Below, piece after piece: positions 27,674 to 37,711 of a stretch of DNA of 64,000 nucleotides (position 1 is the stretch's first letter; the number at the start of each line of letters is the position of its first letter). The notes under the pieces were generated by a model. That model was given only the letters and a program-made list of their open reading frames with translations. It was not told where the DNA came from and did not search any database. The stretch comes from Nostoc sp. CHAB 5824 (GTDB taxonomy: Bacteria > Cyanobacteriota > Cyanobacteriia > Cyanobacteriales > Nostocaceae): contig NZ_JAIVFT010000002.1 of the NCBI RefSeq assembly GCF_020829665.1, positions 496,001 through 560,000 on the forward strand, given 5' to 3'. The translations under genes and the position numbers were made by a program.

Positions 27674-28489
27674 ATGGGGAGAAGAACCCAACACCCGATA
27701 TTTTACACCCTAAAAAATTTAATTTCACAGCGGTTAATTACAGCTCTTGCCTTGTTTATTGGCACAGGGCTGTTAATCGTTTTTACTAATCTTCAGTCGA
27801 GTGATGGATTTACAAAAACACCAAAATATGTATATTCAGACTTAATAATTTCTTTCCCCACTTCATCTCCCCCAAAACCCCATCCCTTACCTCCCACACT
27901 CGCACAGTGCCAAGATAGCACTAAAAGTGGTGACTACTTTTCCCAAGTTACAACAACCCAAGTTGGTTATTTAGTCTGGTCACAATTTCCTGTTCGAGTT
28001 TACGTAGAAGCACCAAAAGCCATCAGCGAAAAACAAGCTCAAGTATGGGTTAACGGTGTTTTGCAGGGTGTACAAGAGTGGAGTAATTATTTACCTTTAA
28101 CAATAGTCGAACAGCCAGAAGTTGCTGATATTACGATTGTGCGAAAAGCGCCACCTCTACAAATTTCCCCTGGTAGTAATATACCCCGTGCGCGATCGGC
28201 ACAAACTACTTACGAGTTATACACCAGCAATAAAGTTTTATCCCACCGCTTCACCATCTTGTTAAGTCCCAGTCAAACAGGTGAGTATCTCATTGCAGCA
28301 GCCCGCCACGAATTCGGTCATGCATTGGGAATTTGGGGTCATAGTCCCCTACAAACTGATGCGCTATACTTTTCTCAAGTTCGTAACCCGTCGCGTATTT
28401 CTGTTAGGGATGTGAATACTTTGAAACGAGTTTATGAACAGCCAACTAATTTAGGATGGTCTTTAGTAGACAATTCAAAGATTAATTGA
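27674..28489 (+). CDS. Membrane-anchored zinc metalloprotease, matrixin-like
   Basis: 271 residues from the ATG at 27674, ten bases after secG and behind AAGGATAGG. The N-terminus has a hydrophobic anchor (LITALALFIGTGLLIVF), then a proline-rich stretch and a C-terminal catalytic domain with HEFGHALGIWGH (His212, Glu213, His216, Gly219, His223). The third histidine is one residue later than in the classic HExxHxxGxxH metzincin motif. A periplasmic or lumen-side peptidase is inferred; the substrate is unknown. Confidence 0.8.
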   Translation: MGRRTQHPIFYTLKNLISQRLITALALFIGTGLLIVFTNLQSSDGFTKTPKYVYSDLIISFPTSSPPKPHPLPPTLAQCQDSTKSGDYFSQVTTTQVGYLVWSQFPVRVYVEAPKAISEKQAQVWVNGVLQGVQEWSNYLPLTIVEQPEVADITIVRKAPPLQISPGSNIPRARSAQTTYELYTSNKVLSHRFTILLSPSQTGEYLIAAARHEFGHALGIWGHSPLQTDALYFSQVRNPSRISVRDVNTLKRVYEQPTNLGWSLVDNSKIN

Positions 28490-28591
28490 TTAATCTGATT
28501 ACTTTTACTTAAAAATTCTACGTTCGCGTTTTGCAGAAACTAGCTACAAGTTATACACATGAATATGTTTAGTGCAAATCTAAGTTTAAGA

Positions 28592-29035
28592 TTAAGGCAA
28601 CCAATTTTTATCCAAAATTTGCTCTAAGGTATAAGGACATAATTCAGGTAAATTAGTTAGCTTTGTTTTAGCCTTAACATAATCTAAGGCATTGCTATAA
28701 ATTATGCTGAAATTATCCTCTAAATGCTTGCGTAAATTGGCACTTAAATCTTCATTTATTTGATTACGAAAACTAATAATTTCTGCTGCCCAATGATTAG
28801 CATTTCTTGGCTTTTCTAAATCCCAATATTGATAAAGCAATAAATGTTTCATAATCTGCTCCAACAGACTTCTTACTCGCCTTTTCTCATTTTTCGCCAA
28901 ATTTTCCAGTTCTTCTATTAAGTTTTCATAGTCAACCTCTTGTAATTGCCTAGCTCTGAGACATTTAATAGTTTCCTCTAACCATTGTAGGTAATTAGAT
29001 TCATATAATGTTTTTATGTCGATTATTGCAGTCAT
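28592..29035 (-). CDS. DUF29 family protein
   Basis: 147 residues. LYESNYLQWLEETIKCLRAR, VDYENLIEELENLAKNEKRR, LLEQIMKHLLLYQYWDLEKP and the final LPELCPYTLEQILD define DUF29, helical proteins of unknown function. It resembles the copy at 21065 in architecture but is clearly diverged, so this is not a recent duplication. It is transcribed alone on the minus strand. Confidence 0.88.
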   Translation of the reverse strand: MTAIIDIKTLYESNYLQWLEETIKCLRARQLQEVDYENLIEELENLAKNEKRRVRSLLEQIMKHLLLYQYWDLEKPRNANHWAAEIISFRNQINEDLSANLRKHLEDNFSIIYSNALDYVKAKTKLTNLPELCPYTLEQILDKNWLP

Positions 29036-29117
29036 TTGTTATTTTGTAGCTTTAACTTACTGTTATTTATTATTTTATGTTAGCTAATATATTAATTTTT
29101 GCCGATAATTATCTATA

Positions 29118-29146
29118 ATCCCCGACTTCTTCAATAAGTCGGGGAT
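29118..29146. repeat. Palindromic repeat, ATCCCCGACTT hairpin
   Basis: A perfect 11-bp stem (ATCCCCGACTT / AAGTCGGGGAT) with loop CTTCAAT. It lies upstream of the minus-strand DUF29 gene, so it is not a terminator for that gene. The sequence has the look of the small palindromes dispersed in Nostoc genomes. Confidence 0.65.
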
Positions 29147-29221
29147 CTAAAGCCAGCTAGGTAAGTTACATTCCACACTACTAATGACCTATCCCATTAG
29201 TTACGATGGTTGAAAAAGTTG

Positions 29222-29270
29222 GTAGTAAGCACTTTAGTACTTAAAAATCCAGGACTAAAGTCTTTACTAC
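29222..29270. repeat. Palindromic repeat, GTAGTAAGCACTTTAGT type
   Basis: The left arm GTAGTAAGCACTTTAGTACT and right arm AGGACTAAAGTCTTTACTAC are nearly complementary (three or four mismatches) with a short AT loop. It resembles dispersed Nostoc palindromes. The short plus-strand frame that crosses it (29210-29398) has no protein character. Confidence 0.6.
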
Positions 29271-29408
29271 AAACCTTTAAAAATAGCTTGAGAAAGTACT
29301 ACATATACTTAAATTTTTTCACAAATCAAATCGGATTGCTATATTTTGATACAGTTGAGTTAAGGCTAAAATCCTTTGCAAAAGTCAATTTTTTTTAACT
29401 AACCACTC

Positions 29409-30557
29409 CTACGCTCTGCGACTTAGCGGTAGAGGTCGTTGTGCTAAAACTTCTTTATAAAGTTCTTCCAGCAGAGTAATATTTTTACTAAGGGTATAGC
29501 GGTCTAATACACGCTGTCTGGCTTTTTGCCCCAGTAAGGTTGTTAACTCTGGATGGTCTTGCAACACTGGCAAGAGGGTTCTTAATTGCGATCGCGCTGT
29601 TTTGGTACTGATAACTATACCTGCGCCCTTTTCCAATACTTCTCCATCTGCACCTACGTCTGTTGCTAAACAAGCTAGCCCACATGACATTCCTTCTAAC
29701 AGAGATAGGGACAAACCCTCTACCAATGAAGGCAAAACAAATATATCTGCGCCCCGCAAAATTTCGATGCGTCGATCTTCATCAGCGACAAATCCCAACC
29801 AGATAATGCCGTACTCTGAACCATAAAATTGTTCTAAGGAAGACTTCAAAGGGCCATCGCCAACAATTAGCAACTTAGTACCTGGCCCCATTGCAGACTG
29901 CTTCCAAGCCCGGAGAAGAGCTTCGACATTTTTCTCTGGTGCTATTCGGCCTTGATAGACAAACAAGCGTTCGGCTTTAAATTCTGCTTTGACTTTAGAA
30001 AGTCCTGGAGAATACTTGGCGGTATCAACACCGTTGGGAATTACGGCAATATTTTCTTCCCTTACTCCCATGCCTGCCAATAATTCTCGCTGAATTTGAG
30101 AAAACACAATTACGCGATCGTAGTTAACTAAAAAAGGTGCATAGAGCTGATAAGCCAAAAGTTGTGTTCCCGATATCAGCTTTGCCCCCTTGCCAGCAAA
30201 CGGTGTGTGGAAAGTGGCAATTAAGGGCAACCTCAGTTCCTCGCAGATTTCCGGTAGAAAAAAGTCTAGAGGAGATAACGTCAAGGAAGCATGGACTACA
30301 TCTGGCTTGATTTCCCGCAGCGAATCAGTTAAAACTTTGGTCGCTTTAAAAGTGGGAATTGTGTAAACCTGGGACTTGTAAATGAAAGGGAGGGAAACCT
30401 CTCGAAGATTTGGCCCATTGTCAGGTTCAGACTCTTCTTGGGCGAAGTGAAGAAAGCTAACTTGATGTCCCCTATCTAGCAAGGCATTTGTAATTTCTCG
30501 ACTATAGGTGACATTGCCGCAAAAGGGTGATTTTTTTCCAATCCAGGCTATACGCAT
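29409..30557 (-). CDS. GT4 family glycosyltransferase
   Basis: 382 residues with the GT-B fold pattern. The N-terminal domain starts MRIAWIGKKSPFCGNVTYSR with a GGxxx-like acceptor side, and the C-terminal donor-binding domain has VYQGRIAPEKNVEALLRAW, VGDGPLKSSLEQ and the EX7E motif in PSLVEGLSLSLLEGMSCG. It transfers a sugar from a nucleotide donor; acceptor and product are not evident. No signal peptide. It is the last gene before a block of minus-strand genes; the nearest neighbour is an MFS exporter. Confidence 0.9.
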   Translation of the reverse strand: MRIAWIGKKSPFCGNVTYSREITNALLDRGHQVSFLHFAQEESEPDNGPNLREVSLPFIYKSQVYTIPTFKATKVLTDSLREIKPDVVHASLTLSPLDFFLPEICEELRLPLIATFHTPFAGKGAKLISGTQLLAYQLYAPFLVNYDRVIVFSQIQRELLAGMGVREENIAVIPNGVDTAKYSPGLSKVKAEFKAERLFVYQGRIAPEKNVEALLRAWKQSAMGPGTKLLIVGDGPLKSSLEQFYGSEYGIIWLGFVADEDRRIEILRGADIFVLPSLVEGLSLSLLEGMSCGLACLATDVGADGEVLEKGAGIVISTKTARSQLRTLLPVLQDHPELTTLLGQKARQRVLDRYTLSKNITLLEELYKEVLAQRPLPLSRRA

Positions 30558-30913
30558 TCTTTATTTAGCTGTAACAAAAGCGGGTTTGATCTATTACTTA
30601 TGTGTCCTTCGTGATTTTTTTATCTAGCTATACTTGCTGGTTTTTTTAGTTATTACAGATTCCCAAGACAATCTCGTTTAAAAAGCCTATTTTAAGCTGA
30701 TTAAACCAGTGGATTTATGGCTTTATTTATTTTACTTATAAGTTGTTTATTTCTGATATTTAAACAACTTATTCTGACTAAAGTCAGATTTATATCCCGC
30801 AAGTATGTGACAAATTTTCACTGACCACAGTTTACCATGAACACAAAAGCTTTAAGGAAATTACTAATTACTTCACAGTAATGAATAATAACTGCTGTTA
30901 GCTGATAACTTAA
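30558..30913. other. 356-bp AT-rich intergenic region
   Basis: Lies between two minus-strand genes. It is AT-rich and contains some CTGACTAAAGTCAG-like symmetry (around 30775-30790). No gene, repeat array or terminator is convincing. Confidence 0.35.
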
Positions 30914-32554
30914 CTACTTATGTGAGTTATACCAGGTTAATATACCTCCTGAAAAGACGATCACAGCTAATCCCAAAAAAACTGCCTGTAATCCTACAAA
31001 GGTTTCTGCTACACCTGCTAATGCCAAAGGTAAGGAGAGGGCAATATTAATTACATTGTTTTGTAAACCAAACACTTTACCACGCATTTCTGGAGGTGTT
31101 TCTGTTTGAATTGCGGTTTGCATGGGAATTCCCACTAGTGCGCCAAAGATACCTAATAGCGCCACCAGTAACAAGACTAGCCAGAGTTGGGTTGTAAATA
31201 TTGATAGACCAATCAGGGATGCTGCCATACCTATACAACCGTATAGACTTAGTTGGGTATAGGAGAAACGTTGACCAAATTGACCGAGAATTGTTGCTCC
31301 CGCAGCGATGCCAACACCGCCGGCTGCTAGTAAAAAGCCGAACTGGGAGGCTTTCATGTTGGGAATGATTTCCGCCATACGAACGGCTAGAACAGTTAAT
31401 GCTGCAAAGACAGAAAACAAGATAATCAGCTGAAGCAAAGCATTGCGGACGCGATGATTTGCTTTAAGGTAGGCGAAACCATCCCGCAAGTCAGAAAATA
31501 CGTGAGGGAATTCTGTATCGGGGTCGTGGTGTTTTTCGTTAGTTGCTAGGAGAAACAAAATTAGTCCAGCGATCGCATAACTACCGCCTACTAAAAATTC
31601 TTTGCCCAAACTACCACTACCACCAATTTGCAACCAAAGTCCATCGGCGATCGCTAACAATGGTTCCCCGACAGCAAACCCAACAATCACCGATGCCATC
31701 ATCGTTGTCGTATAAAGCGAATTTGCCGAGAGTAAATCCTGTTCTTCTACCATTAAGGGAATTGCCGCCTGTTCCGCCGGTGCAAAAAACTGCGTCAGTG
31801 TGGAAACTAAAAAAGTCACACCCAGGATGATCAAAAAACCCACTGGCAACATTCCTATGGGTTTCCAGTCATGAGTCAACCACAGCAGAAAGGGAATTGA
31901 TAAAACCAGGATGCCGCGCCAAATATTCGTTGCCACCAGCACAGCTTTTTTCGACCAGCGATCGACAAATACACCAGCAACGGAACCAAACAATACTGCT
32001 GGAATAGTAAAAGCCATCATCAAAGCTGATACCCAACCACTAATACTTTGATTACTAGCCTGAAACTGAGTATTAATCAAAGCAATCATCAGCACTAAAT
32101 AAACTTTATCTGCTAGTTGGGAGAAAACTTGACCACCCCAAAGAGCCAGAAAATTATGGTTTTTTAATACAGGCAAAAACCCTTGCTGTTTGATATTTCC
32201 TGAACCAGCTTCTCCACCAGAACCAGATCCATTTAATGTTGGTGATTCTTTTTCTGGGATAGTAGCAACGGGCATTTGCCCGTTGCTATCTCCTTGAGTA
32301 GTGGTTAATTTGTCCTCAGATTTTGTTTCTGATTGACTTGGAACATCAGTTTTTGGGATCTGGGCTGTCCAATTTTGATCGTTTTTAGAAACGTCTTTTG
32401 GGGACATTTCTTGTCCATTTATTTGACTAGGTGTACACTTGGAAACGGCGCTCAAGTAATTCCTGACTGTAGGATCTGATACCCTATTCCGTTTTTTGGC
32501 AAGGCTTGGTGACAAAGGCAGGATTTTTTTATCCAAATCAGACGGTTGCATCAT
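30914..32554 (-). CDS. MFS transporter with long disordered N-terminal extension
   Basis: About 546 residues from the ATG at 32554; this start overlaps the recO stop, and a TTG at 32566 is possible. The first ~125 residues are polar and low-complexity (Ser/Pro/Lys/Asp-rich), followed by a 12-segment MFS body starting [20 protein letters not shown], with the loop [19 protein letters not shown] characteristic of MFS_3-type exporters. Substrate unknown. The extension is unusual for this family. Confidence 0.85.
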   Translation of the reverse strand: MMQPSDLDKKILPLSPSLAKKRNRVSDPTVRNYLSAVSKCTPSQINGQEMSPKDVSKNDQNWTAQIPKTDVPSQSETKSEDKLTTTQGDSNGQMPVATIPEKESPTLNGSGSGGEAGSGNIKQQGFLPVLKNHNFLALWGGQVFSQLADKVYLVLMIALINTQFQASNQSISGWVSALMMAFTIPAVLFGSVAGVFVDRWSKKAVLVATNIWRGILVLSIPFLLWLTHDWKPIGMLPVGFLIILGVTFLVSTLTQFFAPAEQAAIPLMVEEQDLLSANSLYTTTMMASVIVGFAVGEPLLAIADGLWLQIGGSGSLGKEFLVGGSYAIAGLILFLLATNEKHHDPDTEFPHVFSDLRDGFAYLKANHRVRNALLQLIILFSVFAALTVLAVRMAEIIPNMKASQFGFLLAAGGVGIAAGATILGQFGQRFSYTQLSLYGCIGMAASLIGLSIFTTQLWLVLLLVALLGIFGALVGIPMQTAIQTETPPEMRGKVFGLQNNVINIALSLPLALAGVAETFVGLQAVFLGLAVIVFSGGILTWYNSHK

Positions 32555-33467
32555 GGTTGGCAGCAAAATAAGAGTCGATCAAGGTAGCAGAGCGAATAGG
32601 GCGACCTAATTGATACTGAGCATACTGGCGCAAAATCTGTTCAATAGATAACCAGTCATGATCTCTAGCACCATCAATTTGCATTATCTCTGGTTGTGAC
32701 AGATGTTGAAGCAAAGCCAGTTCCATAGCACCCAGACGACTAGAAATTACAGGTATTTCTTGCCGATGCACAACAACAGTTTGGGAGCCAGGTTTTGGAG
32801 GTGATGGGATAATGGGGTGATTGGGTGATGGAGAAAAAGATGAATTTCTTTGTATCCCCCTCTCCTTTTTACCCTCTCTTCGTAAACGTTCCCAAGCTTC
32901 TAAGCAAACCATTCCACCCGCAGGGATGCTAAATCCTACCTGCCAGTTGGGGTCTGTAAAGTTTGGCTTGAGGGTGTGTCCAGATAGGCAGCAGACTTGC
33001 ACTTGCGGCGTCACTCCTGCTAAGGCTAAAAGGTGAAACACCCCATGAGCCAGATGAGCTAAAACCCCAGATGCATTTGCACTAGACAACGCCTCCAACC
33101 GATGGAGATGTTCATTGAACAACTCATAAAGTTCTTCTTGGGGTTGTTCGCTTAAAGCTTGACATAGGACTATTTCTGCTAAATACTGGCCACCAGCTAA
33201 TTTTCCCAAATCTTTAGCTAAACCAGGATAAGTTTTTAACGTCTGTGCTTGAGTAATTTTATCAAGCGATCGCCCTTTCGCAATCAATAGTTCGTTCACA
33301 ACAAACATACCACTCCTGCCGCCCAGGCTGGAGTTGTGCTTGCGTGCCCCTGGAGCGACTGCTCGAATCAGACCGAATTCTGGTGTCAAAATCGTCACTA
33401 TTTTATCCGATTCTCCCAGCACCTGAGTTTTAAGATTAATTCCCGTTGCTTTGTAGGTTCTACTCAT
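32538..33467 (-). CDS. recO: DNA repair protein RecO with in-frame repeat insertion
   Basis: RecO loads RecA with RecR and anneals single strands. The 309-residue protein starts [20 protein letters not shown] with the N-terminal OB fold ([20 protein letters not shown]). It is longer than the usual ~240-290 because of a Ser/Pro-rich stretch at about 196-228 ([20 protein letters not shown]), encoded by CCCATCACC-like heptamers. That looks like a repeat tract inserted in frame in a surface loop. The end overlaps the MFS gene. Confidence 0.9.
   Translation of the reverse strand: MSRTYKATGINLKTQVLGESDKIVTILTPEFGLIRAVAPGARKHNSSLGGRSGMFVVNELLIAKGRSLDKITQAQTLKTYPGLAKDLGKLAGGQYLAEIVLCQALSEQPQEELYELFNEHLHRLEALSSANASGVLAHLAHGVFHLLALAGVTPQVQVCCLSGHTLKPNFTDPNWQVGFSIPAGGMVCLEAWERLRREGKKERGIQRNSSFSPSPNHPIIPSPPKPGSQTVVVHRQEIPVISSRLGAMELALLQHLSQPEIMQIDGARDHDWLSIEQILRQYAQYQLGRPIRSATLIDSYFAANHDATV
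32784..32882. repeat. STRR-like tract inside recO
   Basis: On the minus strand the DNA reads CACCCAATCACCCCATTATC-like heptamer-derived sequence, encoding the Ser/Pro-rich insertion at residues 196-228 of RecO. The reading frame is preserved. Unlike the AGTCATT elements it is not hairpin-forming. Confidence 0.6.
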
Positions 33468-33566
33468 TAGTTATTAGTCATTAGTCATTGGTCATTAGGT
33501 TAGGACAAAGGACAAATGACATAGATGTGCCCGCAGCTTAAGGCAGGATAGGACGAGAAACAAAGA
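33468..33566. repeat. STRR element with partial nested module, deoC-recO spacer
   Basis: TTAGTTATTAGTCATTAGTC heptamers are followed by GGACAAAGGACAAATGACAT and then a divergent module (GATGTGCCCGCAGCTTAAGG). The module starts with GACATAGA like those at 9081 and 10101, so it is a decayed relative. Confidence 0.7.
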
Positions 33567-34247
33567 CTATTCATCCTTTTTCAGGTTATCGCGCTGGCGG
33601 ATCAAATCGATACCGCGAGATGTGCCTAACCTAGTAGCACCCGCTACGATTAAGTCTAGGGCTTGATTGATAGTGTGGATACCACCTGAGGCTTTAATTC
33701 CTACTCTTTCTTTTACCAATTCCTGTAAAAGTCGTACATCTGCCACTGTTGCGCCACCATTCCAACCTGTACTAGTTTTTAAGAATGCCGCTCCCGCCTC
33801 CATAGCTATTTCAGCAGCTATTTTTTTTTCCGCATCTGTCAACAGGTTGGTTTCCAAAATTACCTTGACAGTTTGCCCAGTCTCTTCGCAAATTTCGGCA
33901 ATCTCCCGGTGGACTTCTTCAGTTTTGCCAGCTTTCAACCAGCCCAAGTTCATTACCACATCTAATTCAGTGGCCCCATTATCGGCCGCTTCTTGAGCTT
34001 CATAAAGTTTCACTGCTGAGGTCGTCGCACCAGCAGGAAAGCCAATTACTGTACAGACTTTCGGGTTCTTACCGTGCAGGAGTTCAACTGCTTGTTTGAC
34101 ATAGGCAGGGTACAAGCAAACCGCCGCAAAATTGAATCTGTATGCTTCTTCACACCACTGCTCAACCTGCTCAGGAGTAGCCGTTGGAGTTAAGAGGGCG
34201 TGATCGATAAATGGCGCAATATCAATGTTTGGATAGTCTGCTGCCAT
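33567..34247 (-). CDS. deoC: Deoxyribose-phosphate aldolase
   Basis: Cleaves 2-deoxyribose-5-phosphate to glyceraldehyde-3-phosphate and acetaldehyde. The 226-residue class I aldolase has the Schiff-base Lys157 in [11 protein letters not shown], proton-relay Asp96 in ELDVVMNLG, and Lys185 in [11 protein letters not shown]-barrel length is normal. It is upstream of recO in the same direction with an STRR element between them. Confidence 0.95.
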   Translation of the reverse strand: MAADYPNIDIAPFIDHALLTPTATPEQVEQWCEEAYRFNFAAVCLYPAYVKQAVELLHGKNPKVCTVIGFPAGATTSAVKLYEAQEAADNGATELDVVMNLGWLKAGKTEEVHREIAEICEETGQTVKVILETNLLTDAEKKIAAEIAMEAGAAFLKTSTGWNGGATVADVRLLQELVKERVGIKASGGIHTINQALDLIVAGATRLGTSRGIDLIRQRDNLKKDE

Positions 34248-34417
34248 CGTGTCTTCTGCCAGAGATTGATTATTAAACTTTATAAAAAATTAAAACATTT
34301 CTTATATATATATTAAACCATATTTATTACGAGTTTATCCTGAAAACAAGCTCCTGACTTCTCTTAGATGTCGGCTTTGGAGATATCGCGGAATTACTGT
34401 AAGTGTTTAAGTTGACA

Positions 34418-35596
34418 TTAGGCAGTAGTAAGCTTAGAAATATCAACAGTATTTGTCACGCCAGTTCCTAAGAAGTCAAAAATAGTTTTAGCTAACGCTT
34501 TCGATGCCAAATATGGGACGCCATTACCGATAGTTTGAAACATGTTTGTGAGAGACATATTGTCTGGAAGTACAAAATTTGCAGGCAAAGATTGTAAGGC
34601 TAAAGCTTCCGCCACAGATATTCGTCGGATTTTGTACGGATGCAAATGCACTTCATTATTTCCATAGCAAGCTGTCGGAGAGTAACGCCATCTGTGAAGA
34701 CGTTTAAAAGACTTTTTAGAATCATCTCCTTCATCAATAGCAGCAAATCTTGTGATACCTGCCCTTGGTTGAAAACATTTTTCAGCATTGGGATGCTTCA
34801 GCACATTATTTTTTCTAAACCAGTGTTCTACGGTTAGTTCTTGAGGAATGCCATCAGGACAAAGCATTATGGAATTTTCTTGGAATGGTTCGCATTTACG
34901 CCAAGGATAAGCAAAAACCTTTTTTTGAGGATATAAAATTTGGTTTTTCCAAGGAAAAGTCTCTTCAGGTAGTAACTTTTCACTACCAACTTTTATTCCT
35001 ATATCCTTGAGCAAACTATTTTGGAAACCAATGAGAATAATTCTTTCTCTATCTTGGGGTACACCATATTCGATAGCATTAATTAACCGCTCTGTTAATA
35101 TATAGCCTGCTTCCAGTAATTGTTGCTTGAGTGATTCAAAAAATAAACGGTGCTTTGTCGTTCTCCACAATCCTTTAACGTTTTCAAATAAAAAGAAATC
35201 TGGGAGATTGCGGCAAATTAATTCAACGTAAGAAGCAGAAAGCTTGCCATTATCTCCTAAATGTCCTCTATTTTTCCCGCCAATAGAAAAATCAGGACAG
35301 GGAGGCCCGCCAATGAAGCCCACAAGATTATTAGATTTACGGCAGTCTTGTACTAACTCCCGGAGGTGTTGTGTTTGTGAACCTTCGAGAAGTTGGGTTA
35401 CATCTCCTACTTCTCCGTCATAATACCCGTATTCTGGCAACGGCAGATTGAGAACCTGCCGTGAATAACGATATGCAGCCATGAATTGGGGGAAGATTTC
35501 ATTGGCGTAAACAATGTTAAAACCGCTGGTTTCAAAACCTAAATCTAGGAATCCTGAGCCAGCAAAAAAAGAGAAAATACAAGGGCGATCGCTCAT
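34418..35596 (-). CDS. DNA (cytosine-5-)-methyltransferase, solitary
   Basis: 392 residues with the ordered motifs of C5 methyltransferases: I (FSFFAGSGFLDLGFE, 8-22), IV with catalytic Cys100 (GGPPCPDFS), VI (ENVKG, 138-142), VIII (YGVPQDRERIILIG) and X (TIGNGVPYLASKA). Position after the catalytic Cys is Pro rather than the commoner Gln. The target-recognition domain lies between VIII and IX. No restriction endonuclease gene is adjacent, so it is an orphan. Its target site is unknown. Confidence 0.93.
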   Translation of the reverse strand: MSDRPCIFSFFAGSGFLDLGFETSGFNIVYANEIFPQFMAAYRYSRQVLNLPLPEYGYYDGEVGDVTQLLEGSQTQHLRELVQDCRKSNNLVGFIGGPPCPDFSIGGKNRGHLGDNGKLSASYVELICRNLPDFFLFENVKGLWRTTKHRLFFESLKQQLLEAGYILTERLINAIEYGVPQDRERIILIGFQNSLLKDIGIKVGSEKLLPEETFPWKNQILYPQKKVFAYPWRKCEPFQENSIMLCPDGIPQELTVEHWFRKNNVLKHPNAEKCFQPRAGITRFAAIDEGDDSKKSFKRLHRWRYSPTACYGNNEVHLHPYKIRRISVAEALALQSLPANFVLPDNMSLTNMFQTIGNGVPYLASKALAKTIFDFLGTGVTNTVDISKLTTA

Positions 35597-35881
35597 TCAA
35601 TAACTAGTACGTGAAACACTCTTAATTAATATCGGAAGATTTAGGGTTTATACTTACGTACCAATCAAAAATGAACAATTTTAAAATTACTTAAATAGTA
35701 AAAAAAGTTCACAGTTACTCTAAGTATTTAATATCAAAGTTTACTCAATCTTTAAGGAAAATACCTGACATAAAAACAGTCTGAAGTCACAATTAAATAT
35801 AGGAGTTTCCAAGCTCCAAATCATGTTTAAGACGAATATTTGTCATTAAATAAAAAACCGGGGTACTTCGGACTAATTTTT

Positions 35882-37153
35882 ATGCGGATTTTAATTTACT
35901 CCTACAACTACTATCCAGAACCAATTGGTATTGCCCCACTGATGACTGAATTAGCTGAGGGGCTAGTGAAGCGTGGGCATCAAGTGCGCGTAGTCACCGC
36001 TATGCCCAACTATCCTGAGCGTCAAATTTACCAAGAATATCGGGGCAAGTGGTATCTCAACGAATACAAAAATGGTGTTCAAATTCAACGCAGTTACGTT
36101 TGGATTCGTCCCCAACCCAATTTATTAGATCGGGTTTTACTAGATGCTAGTTTCGTTGTCACTAGTTTTGTGCCCGCCCTGATCGGTTGGCGTCCAGATG
36201 TTATTCTCTCAACATCGCCATCCTTGCCAAGCTGTGTACCAGTTGCTCTTTTAGGATGGTTACGTGCTTGCCCTGTGATCTTAAATCTACAAGATATATT
36301 ACCAGAAGCAGCCGTCCATGTCGGTCTATTGAAAAATAAATTGCTTATAAAGTTATTTACAGTATTGGAAAAATTTGCTTACCATACTGCTAGTAAAATT
36401 AGCGTCATTGCCGATGGGTTTGTGGACAATTTACGATCTAAGGGCGTAGAAGCTAACAAAATTGTGCAAATTCCCAACTGGGTTGATGTAAATTTTATCC
36501 GCCCTTTGCCTAAAGAAAATAACCCTTTCCGCGCAGCACATAATTTAAATGGCAAATTTGTAGTACTTTATTCTGGTAACATTGCACTAACTCAAGGCTT
36601 AGAAAGCGTCGTTAAAGCTGCTTCTGTGTTGCGCCATATCCCAGATATTGTTTTTGTCATCGTTGGAGAGGCAAAAGGTCTACAGCGATTGCAACAGGAA
36701 TGTCTATACTGCGGCGCAGATAATGTTTTGCTACTGCCATTTCAACCCCGCAAATATTTGCCAGAAATGTTGGCAGCTGCCGATGTTGGTTTGGTGGTGC
36801 AAAAGAAAAATGTTGTATCCTTCAATATGCCGTCAAAAATTCAAGTGCTACTTGCCAGTGGAGCGGCCTTAGTTGCCTCTGTCCCTGACAATGGTACAGC
36901 AGCAAGAGCTGTCAGGCAAAGTGGCGGCGGAGTTATCGTTCCTCCAGAAGATCCTCAAGCTTTAGCAATGGCAATTTTAGATTTGTACCAAAACCCCGAA
37001 AAAGTCAAAACTCTGGGTTATAAAAGTCGCCAATATGCCGTTGAGAACTATGCTTTTGAACAAGCTTTAAATCAGTATGAGTCTTTGTGTTACTCATTGA
37101 CGGCAGATCGTGGATCAATTCAGTCCACAAGAGTTACGAAACAAGAAGTTTAA
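35882..37153 (+). CDS. WcaI-like GT4 glycosyltransferase
   Basis: 423 residues from the ATG at 35882; an upstream TTG at 35840 is in frame but unsupported. Starts MRILIYSYNYYPEPIGIAPL, with LAEGLVKRGHQVRVVTAMPN and a C-terminal donor domain ending near VENYAFEQALNQYESLCYSL. Resembles WcaI of colanic acid and other extracellular polysaccharide pathways. It probably adds a sugar to a lipid-linked intermediate. Downstream genes are all remnants, so an associated cluster may have been lost. Confidence 0.88.
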   Translation: MRILIYSYNYYPEPIGIAPLMTELAEGLVKRGHQVRVVTAMPNYPERQIYQEYRGKWYLNEYKNGVQIQRSYVWIRPQPNLLDRVLLDASFVVTSFVPALIGWRPDVILSTSPSLPSCVPVALLGWLRACPVILNLQDILPEAAVHVGLLKNKLLIKLFTVLEKFAYHTASKISVIADGFVDNLRSKGVEANKIVQIPNWVDVNFIRPLPKENNPFRAAHNLNGKFVVLYSGNIALTQGLESVVKAASVLRHIPDIVFVIVGEAKGLQRLQQECLYCGADNVLLLPFQPRKYLPEMLAAADVGLVVQKKNVVSFNMPSKIQVLLASGAALVASVPDNGTAARAVRQSGGGVIVPPEDPQALAMAILDLYQNPEKVKTLGYKSRQYAVENYAFEQALNQYESLCYSLTADRGSIQSTRVTKQEV

Positions 37154-37154
37154 T

Positions 37155-37706
37155 CTACAGCAGTGGGGTTAGATTGCACAAAGTGCTAAACTCAAAACCC
37201 CAACGATGTGGAAATCTGTACTCTAGCTCATCTACTTCCACCTCATTTTCATCGTTACCATCAAATCCCAAATTTGTCATTTGAGTTCCAGTTACATCTT
37301 CTAATGCTGGTGTGTTCCTTGCTTGTAAGCGCACTTCCAATTTATCTTTTCTATTAAAACTGCTTACGAAGCTCAGACGGACGCGATCGCTCAATACTAA
37401 ATTTTCATTTATTGGTTTACTGCTGTTGGCTCTCTTTTCACCAGCGAATCCAGTCACAGCAAAGATGACTTCCGCCTCAAGCTCAACATGGGGTGAAAAC
37501 TGTTGCCTTTTCAATCTAGCAACGTTGGTTTCTAATAAAGTAACTTGTTTCTCAAGGGTTTCTAATTCTGCCGATAATTCAGAAACAGATGTGATTTTAC
37601 TTAATGTATGATTATCAGCATTATATTCAATTAAGTTATTAGATTTCTCAGAAATTGGTGTTGCATTAACTGAAGTTATGCTACTCAAACTGCATGAGAT
37701 AATCAA
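37155..37706 (-). pseudogene. Fragment of an iron uptake porin
   Basis: 183 residues of the coiled-coil and first barrel strands: SVSELSAELETLEKQVTLLE, then VARLKRQQFSPHVELEAEVI, then LSDRVRLSFVSSFNRKDKLE. In intact cyanobacterial porins of this family an SLH domain precedes the coiled coil and a full barrel follows, about 500 residues. Here the SLH domain and most of the barrel are missing and the frame ends after FPHRWGFEF. A truncated remnant. Confidence 0.8.
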
Positions 37707-37711
37707 ACTAA

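Noticed and set aside
29210..29398. 62-residue plus frame
   Set aside because: Crosses a palindromic repeat, no homology-like pattern.
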